Source: Bdellovibrio sp. GT3
GTDB taxonomy: Bacteria; Bdellovibrionota; Bdellovibrionia; Bdellovibrionales; Bdellovibrionaceae
DNA length: 64,000 bases
Assembly: GCF_037996765.1 (NCBI RefSeq)
Contig: NZ_JBBNAD010000005.1
Location: 342,001 to 406,000 of the forward strand
Reading direction: 5' to 3'
Shown one piece after another: positions 41,726 through 51,356 of this stretch (its first letter is position 1; each line of letters begins with the position of its first letter). The translations under genes were made by a program, and so were the position numbers. The notes under the pieces are model-generated. The model was not told the DNA's origin, made no database searches, and worked only from the letters and a program-made list of their open reading frames with translations.

Positions 41726-42361
41726 TTATAGATCGTAGAACTTAGGAAGACCCATCTCTGAAACCAGAACGATGGAGTAATGCGGAGGCAGAAACCAGCT
41801 TAGGGCTTCTGCAATTCCCTGATGTTCCTTCTCTGGCGGATTCCCCAAGGACTCCAGGGAGAATGCCAGATCGTAATTCTTACGATCCTGACTCATCACC
41901 AAAATACGCGGGCGCAAAACTGCCTGATCACGGAAGAATTCTTTGATGATTGTGCGAACATATTGTGGAAGATACTGTGGAGAAGCGTCCCCAGCATGAA
42001 GCGCCTGACCTTGTTGCAATTCCAAAGTACCTACTGGAGCTTCATCGGCAGTTCTGTAGAACAAGCCGGTCTCTTTGAAGTGCCAAAGCATACCGTAAGT
42101 GAAAACATAGTCCGGATAGTTCTTTTGCGGATTTACGGCCAAGCCCACACCTTTAAGTGCCGCCCACTGCATGATCTTATTTGCCGGCTCTGAAGCATCC
42201 ATGGAAGTTTCAGTCAGCATATAGGGCCAGCCATCCGGTCCTTGTTGAGGAGCATCCAACATCAATTTCACGCTGCCGGAAGTGATCGCCATGAAGAAAT
42301 CAATCTCCCATTGGTGATCACGTTGTTCGTCAGGTACTTTTACGATTTCGTTCAAAGTCAT
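41726..42361 (-). CDS. Conserved-looking cytosolic protein of unknown function
   Basis: 211 residues with no signal peptide or membrane segment. It is a mixed alpha/beta protein (DHQWEIDFFMAITSGSVKLM, GWPYMLTETSMDASEPANK, YPDYVFTYGMLWHFKETG) that ends with a Tyr/Leu-rich strand (PPHYSIVLVSEMGLPKFYDL). I do not recognise a family with confidence. GGAGCAAAT precedes the start. It is a single gene between a hairpin and the L,D-transpeptidase gene. Confidence 0.65.
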   Translation of the reverse strand: MTLNEIVKVPDEQRDHQWEIDFFMAITSGSVKLMLDAPQQGPDGWPYMLTETSMDASEPANKIMQWAALKGVGLAVNPQKNYPDYVFTYGMLWHFKETGLFYRTADEAPVGTLELQQGQALHAGDASPQYLPQYVRTIIKEFFRDQAVLRPRILVMSQDRKNYDLAFSLESLGNPPEKEHQGIAEALSWFLPPHYSIVLVSEMGLPKFYDL

Positions 42362-42450
42362 ATTTGCTCCATCAAGGATCCAAAAAACAAAAGGCCAAAC
42401 CCGCAGGTTCAGCCTTTGTATTGCCCTTCAAAGTTTGGGTCAAGACGCGA

Positions 42451-43209
42451 TTAGTACTCTTCAACAATCACGATAGAACTGAAGCCAACTTTAGTTTGTG
42501 CCTTGCCGTTCTCATAAACTTGACGACCCGTTCTTGAATCGATCACTGGCATATGGCCTTTATCAGCTCTTACAACTGCGTCGTGGATCAAGTTGATTGG
42601 ACCGGATTTAACGCGAACACAGCCACCAGAAGCACGGGAACCCAATGCCGCAACACCATTCGCCTCGCCACCTACGATATCTGGCGGAACCTGGTGAATA
42701 GCCAAACCGCGTTTGTCGTTAAAGAACATCGCATAAGGCATCATGAATTTAGACTCACCTGAGCGGTAGTCATAATTGTAAACGCGTTTGATGTTATAGA
42801 ATCCGCGAGTTGTGTGTCTCCAGTGAGATTCACGAGAACCTTTGAAGATACCGTTTACGATACCTTTGAATTTACCGATGTATTCCAACTGTTCAGTACC
42901 AGTGGAAACATTAGTGGAAAGAACCAAGCGACGGTTTGTGTACAGACGAAGTTTCTGAGCACCAGGACCCTTCGCAGCTTTATTGATAACGATCACGTTG
43001 GTGAAATCGTTGTAGGCAGTGTCACCTGCAAGATATGCAGCCTCATTAAAAAGAATACCTTTTGGAGCTTCGTAAGCATCTTCAACCATCAAACGCTTTG
43101 CTGCTTCTTCACGCTTGGAAAGTTTAAGAGGTTGCTCTTCAGGGATGGATTGAGCAAATGCTGCCAAAGAGAATGTGGACGCCAAAAGCGCTGCCAGTAC
43201 AAGTTTCAT
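42451..43209 (-). CDS. L,D-transpeptidase (YkuD family), exported
   Basis: 252 residues with a signal peptide (MKLVLAALLASTFSLAAFA). The YkuD active-site region is clear: RGLAIHQVP with His172 and GSRASGGCVRVKSG with the nucleophile Cys197. L,D-transpeptidases make 3-3 crosslinks in peptidoglycan or attach proteins and amino acids to it. In Bdellovibrio such enzymes strengthen the prey-derived bdelloplast wall; whether this one acts on self or prey wall cannot be told. There is no lipoprotein signal or second domain. AAGGAGTCGCA precedes ATG 43209. Confidence 0.92.
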   Translation of the reverse strand: MKLVLAALLASTFSLAAFAQSIPEEQPLKLSKREEAAKRLMVEDAYEAPKGILFNEAAYLAGDTAYNDFTNVIVINKAAKGPGAQKLRLYTNRRLVLSTNVSTGTEQLEYIGKFKGIVNGIFKGSRESHWRHTTRGFYNIKRVYNYDYRSGESKFMMPYAMFFNDKRGLAIHQVPPDIVGGEANGVAALGSRASGGCVRVKSGPINLIHDAVVRADKGHMPVIDSRTGRQVYENGKAQTKVGFSSIVIVEEY

Positions 43210-43486
43210 TGCGACTCCTTACAATACGTTCTGGTACTTTCAATCAAGTTCCATTCGAGGAGTCAGATAACTTAGGTACCGTTGGAAATCATTAGTTTTG
43301 TGAAGAATGGAACAAATCACCATACTTCGCACACTTAAAGTTAATCACGTTTAACCAAAAACACCCTACTTTGCAGTTGACCGCCCAAAAAACGCATAGC
43401 GTCACTGGCCATCTCTCGACTTCCCACTCTATGACGACGGGCCTACGATTGTTGTTCAACAAGTTAATCCTCAAAAGGAATTGAAC

Positions 43487-43906
43487 ATGAAAATCCTAGC
43501 TCGCTTTGCACTTCTGATCTCTGTTTCTATTCTTGGCTTCGCCTGCGCACATCACCGCGATGTCAGACCCAGCGCCAGTGGTGATCACAAAGTGATCCTG
43601 AATCAGGAAGATAAAGAAGCTGGCTATAGAGATGCGATGTCTCAGGCAGAAGACTACTGCAAACAAACCGGCAAAATGCCTCTGATCGTAACTGAGGGAT
43701 CTAAATACCAAGGCAATATGGATGAAGGCACATATCAAAAAGCCAAAACCGCTTCCAAAGTAGCCCAAGCAGCCGGCAGTGCCGTCTTCGCATTGGGTGG
43801 CCAAACAGAATCCACCGTTGGCGGCATCACAGGCCTTGGCGGCTCCGTAGCCCGCGGCGCTCTAGGCAACGGCTACCGCTACGAACTAGTCTTCCGCTGC
43901 CAATAG
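43487..43906 (+). CDS. Small lipoprotein with Gly-rich C-terminal half
   Basis: 139 residues from ATG 43487, with AAAGGA 7 bases upstream. Lipoprotein signal MKILARFALLISVSILGFAC (lipobox GFAC). After an acidic stretch (NQEDKEAGYRDAMSQAEDYC) the C-terminal half is Ala/Gly-rich (AAGSAVFALGGQTESTVGG), like glycine-zipper proteins, and ends YELVFRC. No family recognised. It is convergent with the M3 oligopeptidase gene, 2 bases between stops. Confidence 0.75.
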   Translation: MKILARFALLISVSILGFACAHHRDVRPSASGDHKVILNQEDKEAGYRDAMSQAEDYCKQTGKMPLIVTEGSKYQGNMDEGTYQKAKTASKVAQAAGSAVFALGGQTESTVGGITGLGGSVARGALGNGYRYELVFRCQ

Positions 43907-43908
43907 CA

Positions 43909-45987
43909 CTAAGGGGTCTGCTTGGAAGTTCTGCTTAAAGCAAACCCTTCAAAATCCGGTACGTCTTTACCGGTTGCCAACTTCAAAGCATGCATGGACT
44001 GACCGACGAGCGAATACCGATACAGGGTGGACTTAAGTGTCTGCCCTAGTTTTTTCATAGATTGATCGTTCCAACCCGTGGATTCGATTTCCGCGTGATA
44101 AGTGTAAGCAACCGTCATTGCCCATAAGTACATATAGCAGTTTGCCAGATATCCATTCAGAGTAAATACGGGGGTTGTTCCCCACATACTTCTGTCCTCT
44201 TCAAAGTAAGGCGCAGCCTTAACGGACTTGGTGATTTCATTTACAACAGACTGCAGATCATCTTTGTCTGGATTAAACCCGGAATACACATGCAAAGAAA
44301 TTTGCGACAAATGCAACAATCCATGCGCTCTCTCATCGACTTCTTTTCTCATAAATTTAGTAAGCATTCCAACTTGCGCATCGGTTAAGGACTCGCCCGT
44401 TTTATAGTGCTTGGCAATTTTCTTTAGAACGTAGGGATTCTGCCCCCAATACTCAAGAACCATACTCTCAAACTCTAAGCTATCCTCTTCAATTCTGAAC
44501 TGTGGACTGATCGTGCCTTGATTTTTCTTCCTCAAATATAACGCAAACAAATGTCCAAACTCATGGAAGAATCCAGAAAGCTCCTCAAAGTCCAGAAGGG
44601 AAGGTTTATCTGGAGTCGGGGAAGGAAAGCCGAAGGACAGCACACCAATGGGAGTGATGCTTTCACCATTCTCCAAAGAAGGTTCTCGTAAAGTTGACCA
44701 AAATGCACCAATGCTCTGAGTGCCAACAATTTTTTCTCCGGCTCTTTGGTACGGATCAATATAAAATCCACCAAGCTTCGTGCCGTCTTCATCAAACAGC
44801 CAATAAAACTCGACGTCGGCATTCCAGGATTTAACCTCGGCAGTTGCATTTTCAAAACGGATCGAAAAGCATTCTTCAAATAATTTGAATATTCTTTCTT
44901 TGGTTTCCTTATAGGGAAAGTACTCTGCAATCTTCGCTGCATCAAAGCCCTGTGACTCATTATAAAGTCGACCATAAAGCGCAAGATCCCAAGCCTCTAG
45001 CTCCTGAATACCGTCCCGAGCTGCCATTTCACGATAGGAGTCATGAAGCTGTTCCTGGGTTTTCTTATAAGCTAAGGCAAGAGACTTACAAAGCTGATCC
45101 AACTGATCAGCCGTTGCCGTATTAACATCCAAGGAGCTTTCCAAGAAATTCTCAAAGCCGCGAATCTGCGCCAGCTCTTTTCTTTTTGTCAGGATATTTC
45201 GAATCGCCTCGCTGTTATCAAACTCACCATGTGAGGCGATTTGCTTTCTTTGTTTGTAAATTTGCTTTTTCAATTCACGATTTGGGGAATATTCCATGAA
45301 GGGAAGGTAAACACCTGTGGTGAATGAAATTAACCAAGGACCCTGCTCTGGTGTTGATTCGTTTTTCTTGAGATGAGTATTGAAATGTTCGGAAGCACGC
45401 ACGACCCATTGCTGCGGAAGTTCTCCCAGGTCCTTGCGATCATGAACAACGATTCCACCCGCCACCGTGGCCTTTTGAATATTTGAATTAAAAACTTCGG
45501 ACCATTTTGCGATCTCTTTATTGATCCCAGAAATGCTTTGTTTTAATTGGGCATCCGCCAAGGTTCCTTGGCTTTTTGCATTATTAAGAATGCTCTGGAT
45601 ATACTTCTTCTGTTCTTGTTTAAAAGATTGATATTCATTGCCCTCTTGCAGGGATTGAACTTTCGCGATGATTTCAGTGGTGGAAACAAGTCTTCGTTCC
45701 AACTCAGTATAGTCCGAGAAGATTTCCGAATAGGCCTCTTGGTACTCATCGTTAGAAATGGAATAGACATAGACCACAATAAGTCGACTGGCAAAGCTGG
45801 CCACTAAAACTTCCGCCTCATAGAACGGAACCATAAAGTTATCCCAAGTCGGATCACTGACAGCTTTCAGAGTGGCGATTTTCGCATCAAGTTCTTTACT
45901 AAGCTGCGCAAAGGCAGCCTTGATCTCGGCCTTTGATGAATGAGTCATCTCGAAGCATCCGTTGGAACTTAAAAAACGCTCTGACAT
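43909..45987 (-). CDS. M3-family oligopeptidase (PepF/thimet-like)
   Basis: 692 residues from ATG 45987, chosen for GGAGAG at a good distance; the frame is open to 46047. The zinc signature FFHEFGHLFALYL (HEXXH) lies near residue 476, with a downstream Glu-rich helix (RIEEDSLEFESMVLEYW) supplying the third ligand, as in M3 peptidases. The C terminus has PYFEEDRSMWGTTPVFTLNGYLANCYMYLW with the expected His/Tyr-like substrate region. No signal peptide, so cytosolic. It degrades oligopeptides, useful in a cell that takes up digested prey protein. Confidence 0.92.
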   Translation of the reverse strand: MSERFLSSNGCFEMTHSSKAEIKAAFAQLSKELDAKIATLKAVSDPTWDNFMVPFYEAEVLVASFASRLIVVYVYSISNDEYQEAYSEIFSDYTELERRLVSTTEIIAKVQSLQEGNEYQSFKQEQKKYIQSILNNAKSQGTLADAQLKQSISGINKEIAKWSEVFNSNIQKATVAGGIVVHDRKDLGELPQQWVVRASEHFNTHLKKNESTPEQGPWLISFTTGVYLPFMEYSPNRELKKQIYKQRKQIASHGEFDNSEAIRNILTKRKELAQIRGFENFLESSLDVNTATADQLDQLCKSLALAYKKTQEQLHDSYREMAARDGIQELEAWDLALYGRLYNESQGFDAAKIAEYFPYKETKERIFKLFEECFSIRFENATAEVKSWNADVEFYWLFDEDGTKLGGFYIDPYQRAGEKIVGTQSIGAFWSTLREPSLENGESITPIGVLSFGFPSPTPDKPSLLDFEELSGFFHEFGHLFALYLRKKNQGTISPQFRIEEDSLEFESMVLEYWGQNPYVLKKIAKHYKTGESLTDAQVGMLTKFMRKEVDERAHGLLHLSQISLHVYSGFNPDKDDLQSVVNEITKSVKAAPYFEEDRSMWGTTPVFTLNGYLANCYMYLWAMTVAYTYHAEIESTGWNDQSMKKLGQTLKSTLYRYSLVGQSMHALKLATGKDVPDFEGFALSRTSKQTP

Positions 45988-46279
45988 TTTTCTCTCCACA
46001 CCTGCTGTTCCACGAAAGAACAACGCCCCTGTCAAGGCAATGGACAACAGGCAAATAAGTTCAAAGAAGCCCCGCTAAGAGCCCCCTGATTCGGTTCTAA
46101 GTACTACTCACGAAAAATAGCAAACCAGAGGCCAATCCAAAGATTGGAATGAAAGCAGCGAACACTGCTCGGAGTTATCTGCCGGCGGCAGATAACAACA
46201 AAACCTGAACTTCGATTTTAGGGGATGTTTCTTTAGAAAATACTTCGGCGACGCCGAAGTGCAGACAGTACAAATAAAA

Positions 46280-46298
46280 AAACCGCCCTATGGCGGTT
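46280..46298 (-). terminator. Second terminator downstream of tRNA-Val
   Basis: AACCGCC (46281-46287), loop CTAT, GGCGGTT (46292-46298). On the minus strand it runs into seven T, so it backs up the nearer terminator. Confidence 0.75.
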
Positions 46299-46345
46299 GT
46301 TTTTACGGGGCCCTATCGCGGAAGCGATGGGGAGATCCAGAAATT

Positions 46346-46373
46346 AAAAAAGCTGCTCTAAGGCAGCTTTTTT
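46346..46373 (-). terminator. Terminator directly after tRNA-Val
   Basis: GCTGC (46352-46356) pairs with GCAGC (46363-46367), extended by six A-T pairs on each flank, giving a T run on the minus strand 4 bases after the tRNA 3' end. Confidence 0.85.
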
Positions 46374-46376
46374 AAT

Positions 46377-46452
46377 TGGTAGGGAGTACAGGATTCGAAC
46401 CTGCGACATCCACCTTGTAAGGGTGGCGCTCTACCAACTGAGCTAACTCCCT
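46377..46452 (-). tRNA. tRNA-Val (anticodon UAC)
   Basis: 76 nt on the minus strand with encoded CCA. Acceptor AGGGAGT pairs with ACTCCCT and discriminator A follows. D-arm TAGCTCAGTTGGTAGAGC, anticodon stem CCACC/GGTGG with loop CTTACAA (anticodon TAC), T-arm GCAGGTTCGAATCCTGT. The anticodon loop and surroundings match bacterial tRNA-Val. Confidence 0.96.
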
Positions 46453-46535
46453 ATTGGTAAGAAGGACCTATGTTTATCTGCGTCCTTCCGACTTTGCAAT
46501 AACTTTTTTAAATATTTTAATAAATTTCTTAAGCC

Positions 46536-47087
46536 CTAGCGGGACACACACGTTTCTTGCGAGAAGCGGAAACGCGATGAAACCTTGGACAGCTGTAAGT
46601 TCACCATTTCACTGGTAGTTTTAGCTTCCACGCTGCCTACAGAAAGAACCATCACAGAATTTTTGTAGAGATTACCTGAAGTCGGTGGCTGAGGAGAGTT
46701 CTCCAAGCTAAATGACGTCAGTCTCAATCTGTAAACCGTACCACCACAGCTGGTCATTTGCGCCAGGATCATTTTTCCTGTCTCAAAGCCCACGCCCTCA
46801 GCCAACACTCTGCGAGTTTCCCCGTCAATTTGTCTGACCAAAAGTTGGCGACCACCGCTGGTCTTTTCTTTCACAACTTTAAATGCGAAATAAGACACGT
46901 AATCGTCTTGTTCGATTCTCCACAACCCTTGGATATCATCCCATGGGAACGGCTGAGCCGAAGACCATGGCCAAGGAATTGGTCGGTTGTCTCCAGACGG
47001 CATGATCGTACCTTCGTCATTCGAAGGATAAGCATGACCAACACTGGAAAAGATCAAAAGAGCTGCTAGTAAAATATGACGTAACAT
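46536..47087 (-). CDS. Small exported protein of unknown function
   Basis: 183 residues with a signal peptide (MLRHILLAALLIFSSVGHA, cleaved before YPSND). The mature part begins with a Trp-rich stretch (PWPWSSAQPFPWDDIQGLWRI), then a beta-rich domain (YVSYFAFKVVKEKTSGGRQL) and a Cys near the end (SQETCVSR). GGGGAATTTC precedes ATG. It is separated by 11 bases from the upstream TPR regulator gene and could be cotranscribed with it. No family recognised. Confidence 0.72.
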   Translation of the reverse strand: MLRHILLAALLIFSSVGHAYPSNDEGTIMPSGDNRPIPWPWSSAQPFPWDDIQGLWRIEQDDYVSYFAFKVVKEKTSGGRQLLVRQIDGETRRVLAEGVGFETGKMILAQMTSCGGTVYRLRLTSFSLENSPQPPTSGNLYKNSVMVLSVGSVEAKTTSEMVNLQLSKVSSRFRFSQETCVSR

Positions 47088-47098
47088 GAAATTCCCCT

Positions 47099-48202
47099 TT
47101 AGTGCTCGAAATGAATGCGAGCAGCTTTATTCATGTAATAGCCGTTTTTGGCTCTAAAAATATATTTTGGTTTTTCGTAGTCTGGTTCAATCAACTTACG
47201 AAGACGTTTAATCGTCACGTAAATCTTATTGTCATGAACAGCCGGATCATACGGTTGTTTCCAGACGTTCTCGACCAGGAATTCCTTGGAGTAGATCGTG
47301 CCTTGGTTCTGAACGAACAGGCGCAATAGATCCAAAAGAATGAACTGATTTTTGAAATCGATGCGACCCAGCTTGCGCTCGGTAACCGCATGATTAACTT
47401 CATCAAACACAAGGTCGTAGCTGTGTTGAGAATCCGCTCCGATTTTAGAAGCATAGAATTGGGCAATTTTCGCAAGACGAACGTGGTTTTCAGTGTCGAT
47501 GGATTTTTGTGCCAAAGACAGATAAACACGCGCCAGATCTTTTTCGCCCATTTCGAAGTACACATCACCCAACTGAATCATCAGGTAAGACGCAGAAACC
47601 ACGTTACGAGTCTCTTTCAAAGCATCATATGCTTTCCAAAGAACCGTGATGGATTCCTCGTACTTTTTCATCTGAGCCAAAATGTTACCATTCAGGATCA
47701 AAGCAGAAATTCTTAGCTCTGGGAAATTATAAACCTGGAAGAAAACCTCAAGGTTGTAGATCTCTTTCAGGGCGTCCGCGTAGCGAGCGACTGAAGGATT
47801 GGAGTAAACCATCGCAAGACCGAAAATAGCATTGCAGATGTCTTCCTTATTATCCGTAGCAAGCGCCAGCGCCAGGGCCTTTTGTACGTAATCAAGGGCA
47901 TCGTCCGTCTGATTTTTGTAAGACGCACATACCGCAAGGAAGTAGTAAGTTTTAGAATTAAGTTCGAAGCCTTCTTTAAGGACAAGGTCTTGGAGTTTTT
48001 CCTTGGTCGCATTGATGTCTTCGATTTGTTCGCGTTCGGCAAAAATACGCAACAAAAGTGTTTGGCACTTCAAATAAGCAGAATGATTTTTCTCGGCGAA
48101 ATAGCCATTAGCTGCTTCGCGGAGATGGTCCGTTGCGGGACCGAACTCTCCACGATCGCAATACAGCTTGCCGAGCTCATAGGCGCGATCGAATTGACTC
48201 AT
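47099..48202 (-). CDS. TPR-repeat protein with C-terminal OmpR/PhoB-type winged helix
   Basis: 367 residues. The first 240 residues are helical repeats with TPR character (AYELGKLYCDRGEFGPATDHL, YFLAVCASYKNQTDDALDYVQKALAL, ASYLMIQLGDVYFEMGEKDLARVY). The last 100 form a winged helix of the Trans_reg_C type (LGRIDFKNQFILLDLLRLFV, KEFLVENVWKQPYDPAVHDNKIYVTIKRLRKLI, YIFRAKNGYYM). The order is reverse of SARP regulators, where the DNA-binding domain comes first. It lacks a receiver domain, so control may be by protein partners bound through TPRs. Confidence 0.8.
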   Translation of the reverse strand: MSQFDRAYELGKLYCDRGEFGPATDHLREAANGYFAEKNHSAYLKCQTLLLRIFAEREQIEDINATKEKLQDLVLKEGFELNSKTYYFLAVCASYKNQTDDALDYVQKALALALATDNKEDICNAIFGLAMVYSNPSVARYADALKEIYNLEVFFQVYNFPELRISALILNGNILAQMKKYEESITVLWKAYDALKETRNVVSASYLMIQLGDVYFEMGEKDLARVYLSLAQKSIDTENHVRLAKIAQFYASKIGADSQHSYDLVFDEVNHAVTERKLGRIDFKNQFILLDLLRLFVQNQGTIYSKEFLVENVWKQPYDPAVHDNKIYVTIKRLRKLIEPDYEKPKYIFRAKNGYYMNKAARIHFEH

Positions 48203-48387
48203 AGAAATTAAAACTCCAAATATTTCCAGATTCTGAGGAACGACAGGTTCTGTCAGATTGTCAGGATATCGTCAATGCGAGATGCGGGATGTTGCTCAAA
48301 AAGTGAGCATACTGAGAATTGATTTCAGTAAATTAATGTTCTGAGCTGGAACGGATGTAGTTGCTCGGCGCATCATTTCGCAATCAC

Positions 48388-49287
48388 TTAAAAAAGTACG
48401 TGTTTGAAGTCGTCCGCGAGGTGCTTTTTCACTTCCTGAATAAAAAGCTTCACATTGATGTTCTGTTTATGGCGAACCGGAGTTACGGCCCAGATATCTT
48501 TTTTACCTTCATTGTAATTTTCCAAAACCGAAACAAGTCGGCCGCGCTTTATATCCTCGAAAGCATAAGAGCCAGGCAGTCTGGCGATTCCCAGTCCCGC
48601 CAAAGCCGCCTTATGCAAAACCCGGGGATTGTTACTTTTAAAATTTCCCGAGATCGGCACTTGAAAACCTTTGCCGCGTTTTTTGAAGCTCCACGAACTG
48701 CGCTCCCCGATGCAGTTGTGATGAATCAAATCCGCCGGCTCATTCAGTTCCGGCGCGGAGGCGAGATAACTTTTGGTACAAACAATGTATTCAAAACGCG
48801 AAGCGATTCTTTGCGCCAGCAACGATGAGTTTTCCAAGTGCCCGATACGAATAGCCACATCGAATTTTTCCTCAATCAAATCCACAATGCGGGTTGAGAA
48901 ATTCAACTCCACCTTAAGCTCGGGATAGCGCTTGGCCATCTCCACCACAACAGGCGCGATATAGTCCTCGCCAAACACCCCTGCCAGAGTCACGCGCAAG
49001 CTGCCCCGCGGAGTATCAGACAAATCCAGGATTTCCTGTCTGGCCAGATCCAGATTCTTCAATGACTCACGGCAGGTTTGCAAATAACGCTCACCCATGT
49101 GCGTGAGTTGAACTTTTCGGGTGGAGCGGACGAAAAGCGCAATTCCCAGATCGCTTTCAAGCTGTCGGATGTTTTTGCTAATATGAGACTTGGATACATC
49201 CAGAACCTCGGCGGCTTTTGAAAAGCTTCCGGATTCGGCAACTTTGACAAAGGCAATGATTCCCTGGAGCGACTTTATTGTTTCCAT
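48388..49287 (-). CDS. LysR-family transcriptional regulator
   Basis: 299 residues, the usual LysR length. Helix-turn-helix: LQGIIAFVKVAESGSFSKAAEVLDVSKSHISKNIRQLESDLG. The substrate-binding domain follows (LRVTLAGVFGEDYIAPVVVEMAKRYPELKVELNFS). It is divergent from frmA with a 95-base gap. LysR regulators often control the divergent gene, so it may govern the formaldehyde genes, in place of FrmR. The inducer is unknown. Confidence 0.93.
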   Translation of the reverse strand: METIKSLQGIIAFVKVAESGSFSKAAEVLDVSKSHISKNIRQLESDLGIALFVRSTRKVQLTHMGERYLQTCRESLKNLDLARQEILDLSDTPRGSLRVTLAGVFGEDYIAPVVVEMAKRYPELKVELNFSTRIVDLIEEKFDVAIRIGHLENSSLLAQRIASRFEYIVCTKSYLASAPELNEPADLIHHNCIGERSSWSFKKRGKGFQVPISGNFKSNNPRVLHKAALAGLGIARLPGSYAFEDIKRGRLVSVLENYNEGKKDIWAVTPVRHKQNINVKLFIQEVKKHLADDFKHVLF

Positions 49288-49339
49288 GCAGAAACAGTAT
49301 TGTTCCTTTCACTGGCTAGTCAAGTAAGTGCTATGTTCA

Positions 49340-49345
49340 TATAAT
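49340..49345 (+). promoter_or_regulatory. Candidate -10 box of the frmA promoter
   Basis: TATAAT 38 bases upstream of GTG 49383. TAGTCA stands 17 bases further upstream as a partial -35. The gap between the divergent genes should also hold a LysR binding site, but I could not pick one out. Confidence 0.45.
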
Positions 49346-49373
49346 TTCTCTCATCATTTAATTCACAAGTTAA

Positions 49374-50492
<1,119 letters not shown>

Positions 50493-50500
50493 GAGCAACG

Positions 50501-51337
50501 ATGGAAGCAACTCTTCTGAAGTCCCATAAGACATTCGAGGGAAAAACCCAGTTTTGGGAACACGACTCAACGTCGACTAAAACCAAAATGAAGTTTTCCA
50601 CGTTTATTCCCACAGGCTTGGTGAAGGGTTGCGTGATCTGGCTGTCCGGTTTGACCTGCACAGATGAAAATTTCATCACCAAAGCCGGCGCGCAAAAGTA
50701 TCTGGCAGAACACCAATTGATGGTCATCTGCCCGGACACTTCACCCCGCGGTTTACAACTCCCGGGCGAGCACGAAGCTTATGACTTTGGCTCTGGTGCC
50801 AGCTTCTATGTTGACGCAAAAACAGAAGGCTACAATGCGCACTACAATATGTTTTCCTATGTAGCGAACGAGCTTTTTGATTTGATCCAGTCCCAATTCC
50901 AAGTTCCCAAAAACAAAATCTCCATCATGGGTCACTCGATGGGCGGGCATGGCGCCCTGGTGATTGGCCTTCGCGAAAGTCAGAAGTTTCAATCCATCTC
51001 GGCATTTTCGCCGATTGTGAATCCCACCAAAGCCCCTTGGGGCGTTAAAGCCTTCACGGGCTACCTGGGTGAGGATCAGGATAACTGGAAACAATATGAC
51101 GCCACAGAATTGATTCGCAGTGGAGCTCGTCACGAAGGCACCATACTTATCGATCAGGGCCGCGCCGACGAATTCTTCATCAAAGGTCAGCTTTTAACCA
51201 GTAATTTTGAAAACTCCTGTGAAGGGTCTGGTCAGAAAGTAAAAGTAAATTACCGTGATGACTATGATCACAGCTATTACTTTATTGCGACCTTCATCGA
51301 AGGGCACATCAAGCATCACGCGAGCTTCTTAACTTAG
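50501..51337 (+). CDS. frmB: S-formylglutathione hydrolase
   Basis: 278 residues, the normal length. Alpha/beta-hydrolase with nucleophile in IMGHSMGGHGALV, oxyanion region WLSGLTCTDENFITKAGAQ and catalytic His in DDYDHSYYFIATFI. It hydrolyses S-formylglutathione to formate and glutathione. It is cotranscribed with frmA: AGGAGCAACG precedes ATG. No formate dehydrogenase gene is in the window. Confidence 0.97.
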   Translation: MEATLLKSHKTFEGKTQFWEHDSTSTKTKMKFSTFIPTGLVKGCVIWLSGLTCTDENFITKAGAQKYLAEHQLMVICPDTSPRGLQLPGEHEAYDFGSGASFYVDAKTEGYNAHYNMFSYVANELFDLIQSQFQVPKNKISIMGHSMGGHGALVIGLRESQKFQSISAFSPIVNPTKAPWGVKAFTGYLGEDQDNWKQYDATELIRSGARHEGTILIDQGRADEFFIKGQLLTSNFENSCEGSGQKVKVNYRDDYDHSYYFIATFIEGHIKHHASFLT

Positions 51338-51356
51338 TTCAAAATACGGCTGTTCT

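Larger units (their letters stand above)
46132..46376. repeat. Hairpin-rich intergenic region downstream of tRNA-Val
   Basis: Six stem-loops lie in 245 bases: 46132-46147 (CCAATC/GATTGG), 46174-46196 (10-bp stem, GTTATCTGCC/GGCAGATAAC), 46242-46260 (9-bp stem ACTTCGGCG/CGCCGAAGT around one base), 46281-46298 (AACCGCC/GGCGGTT), 46311-46332 (CCCTATCGC/GCGATGGGG with GGAA loop) and 46346-46373. The last two on the tRNA side work as terminators or a GNRA-type hairpin; the others have no T runs. No coding frame is visible. Confidence 0.6.
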
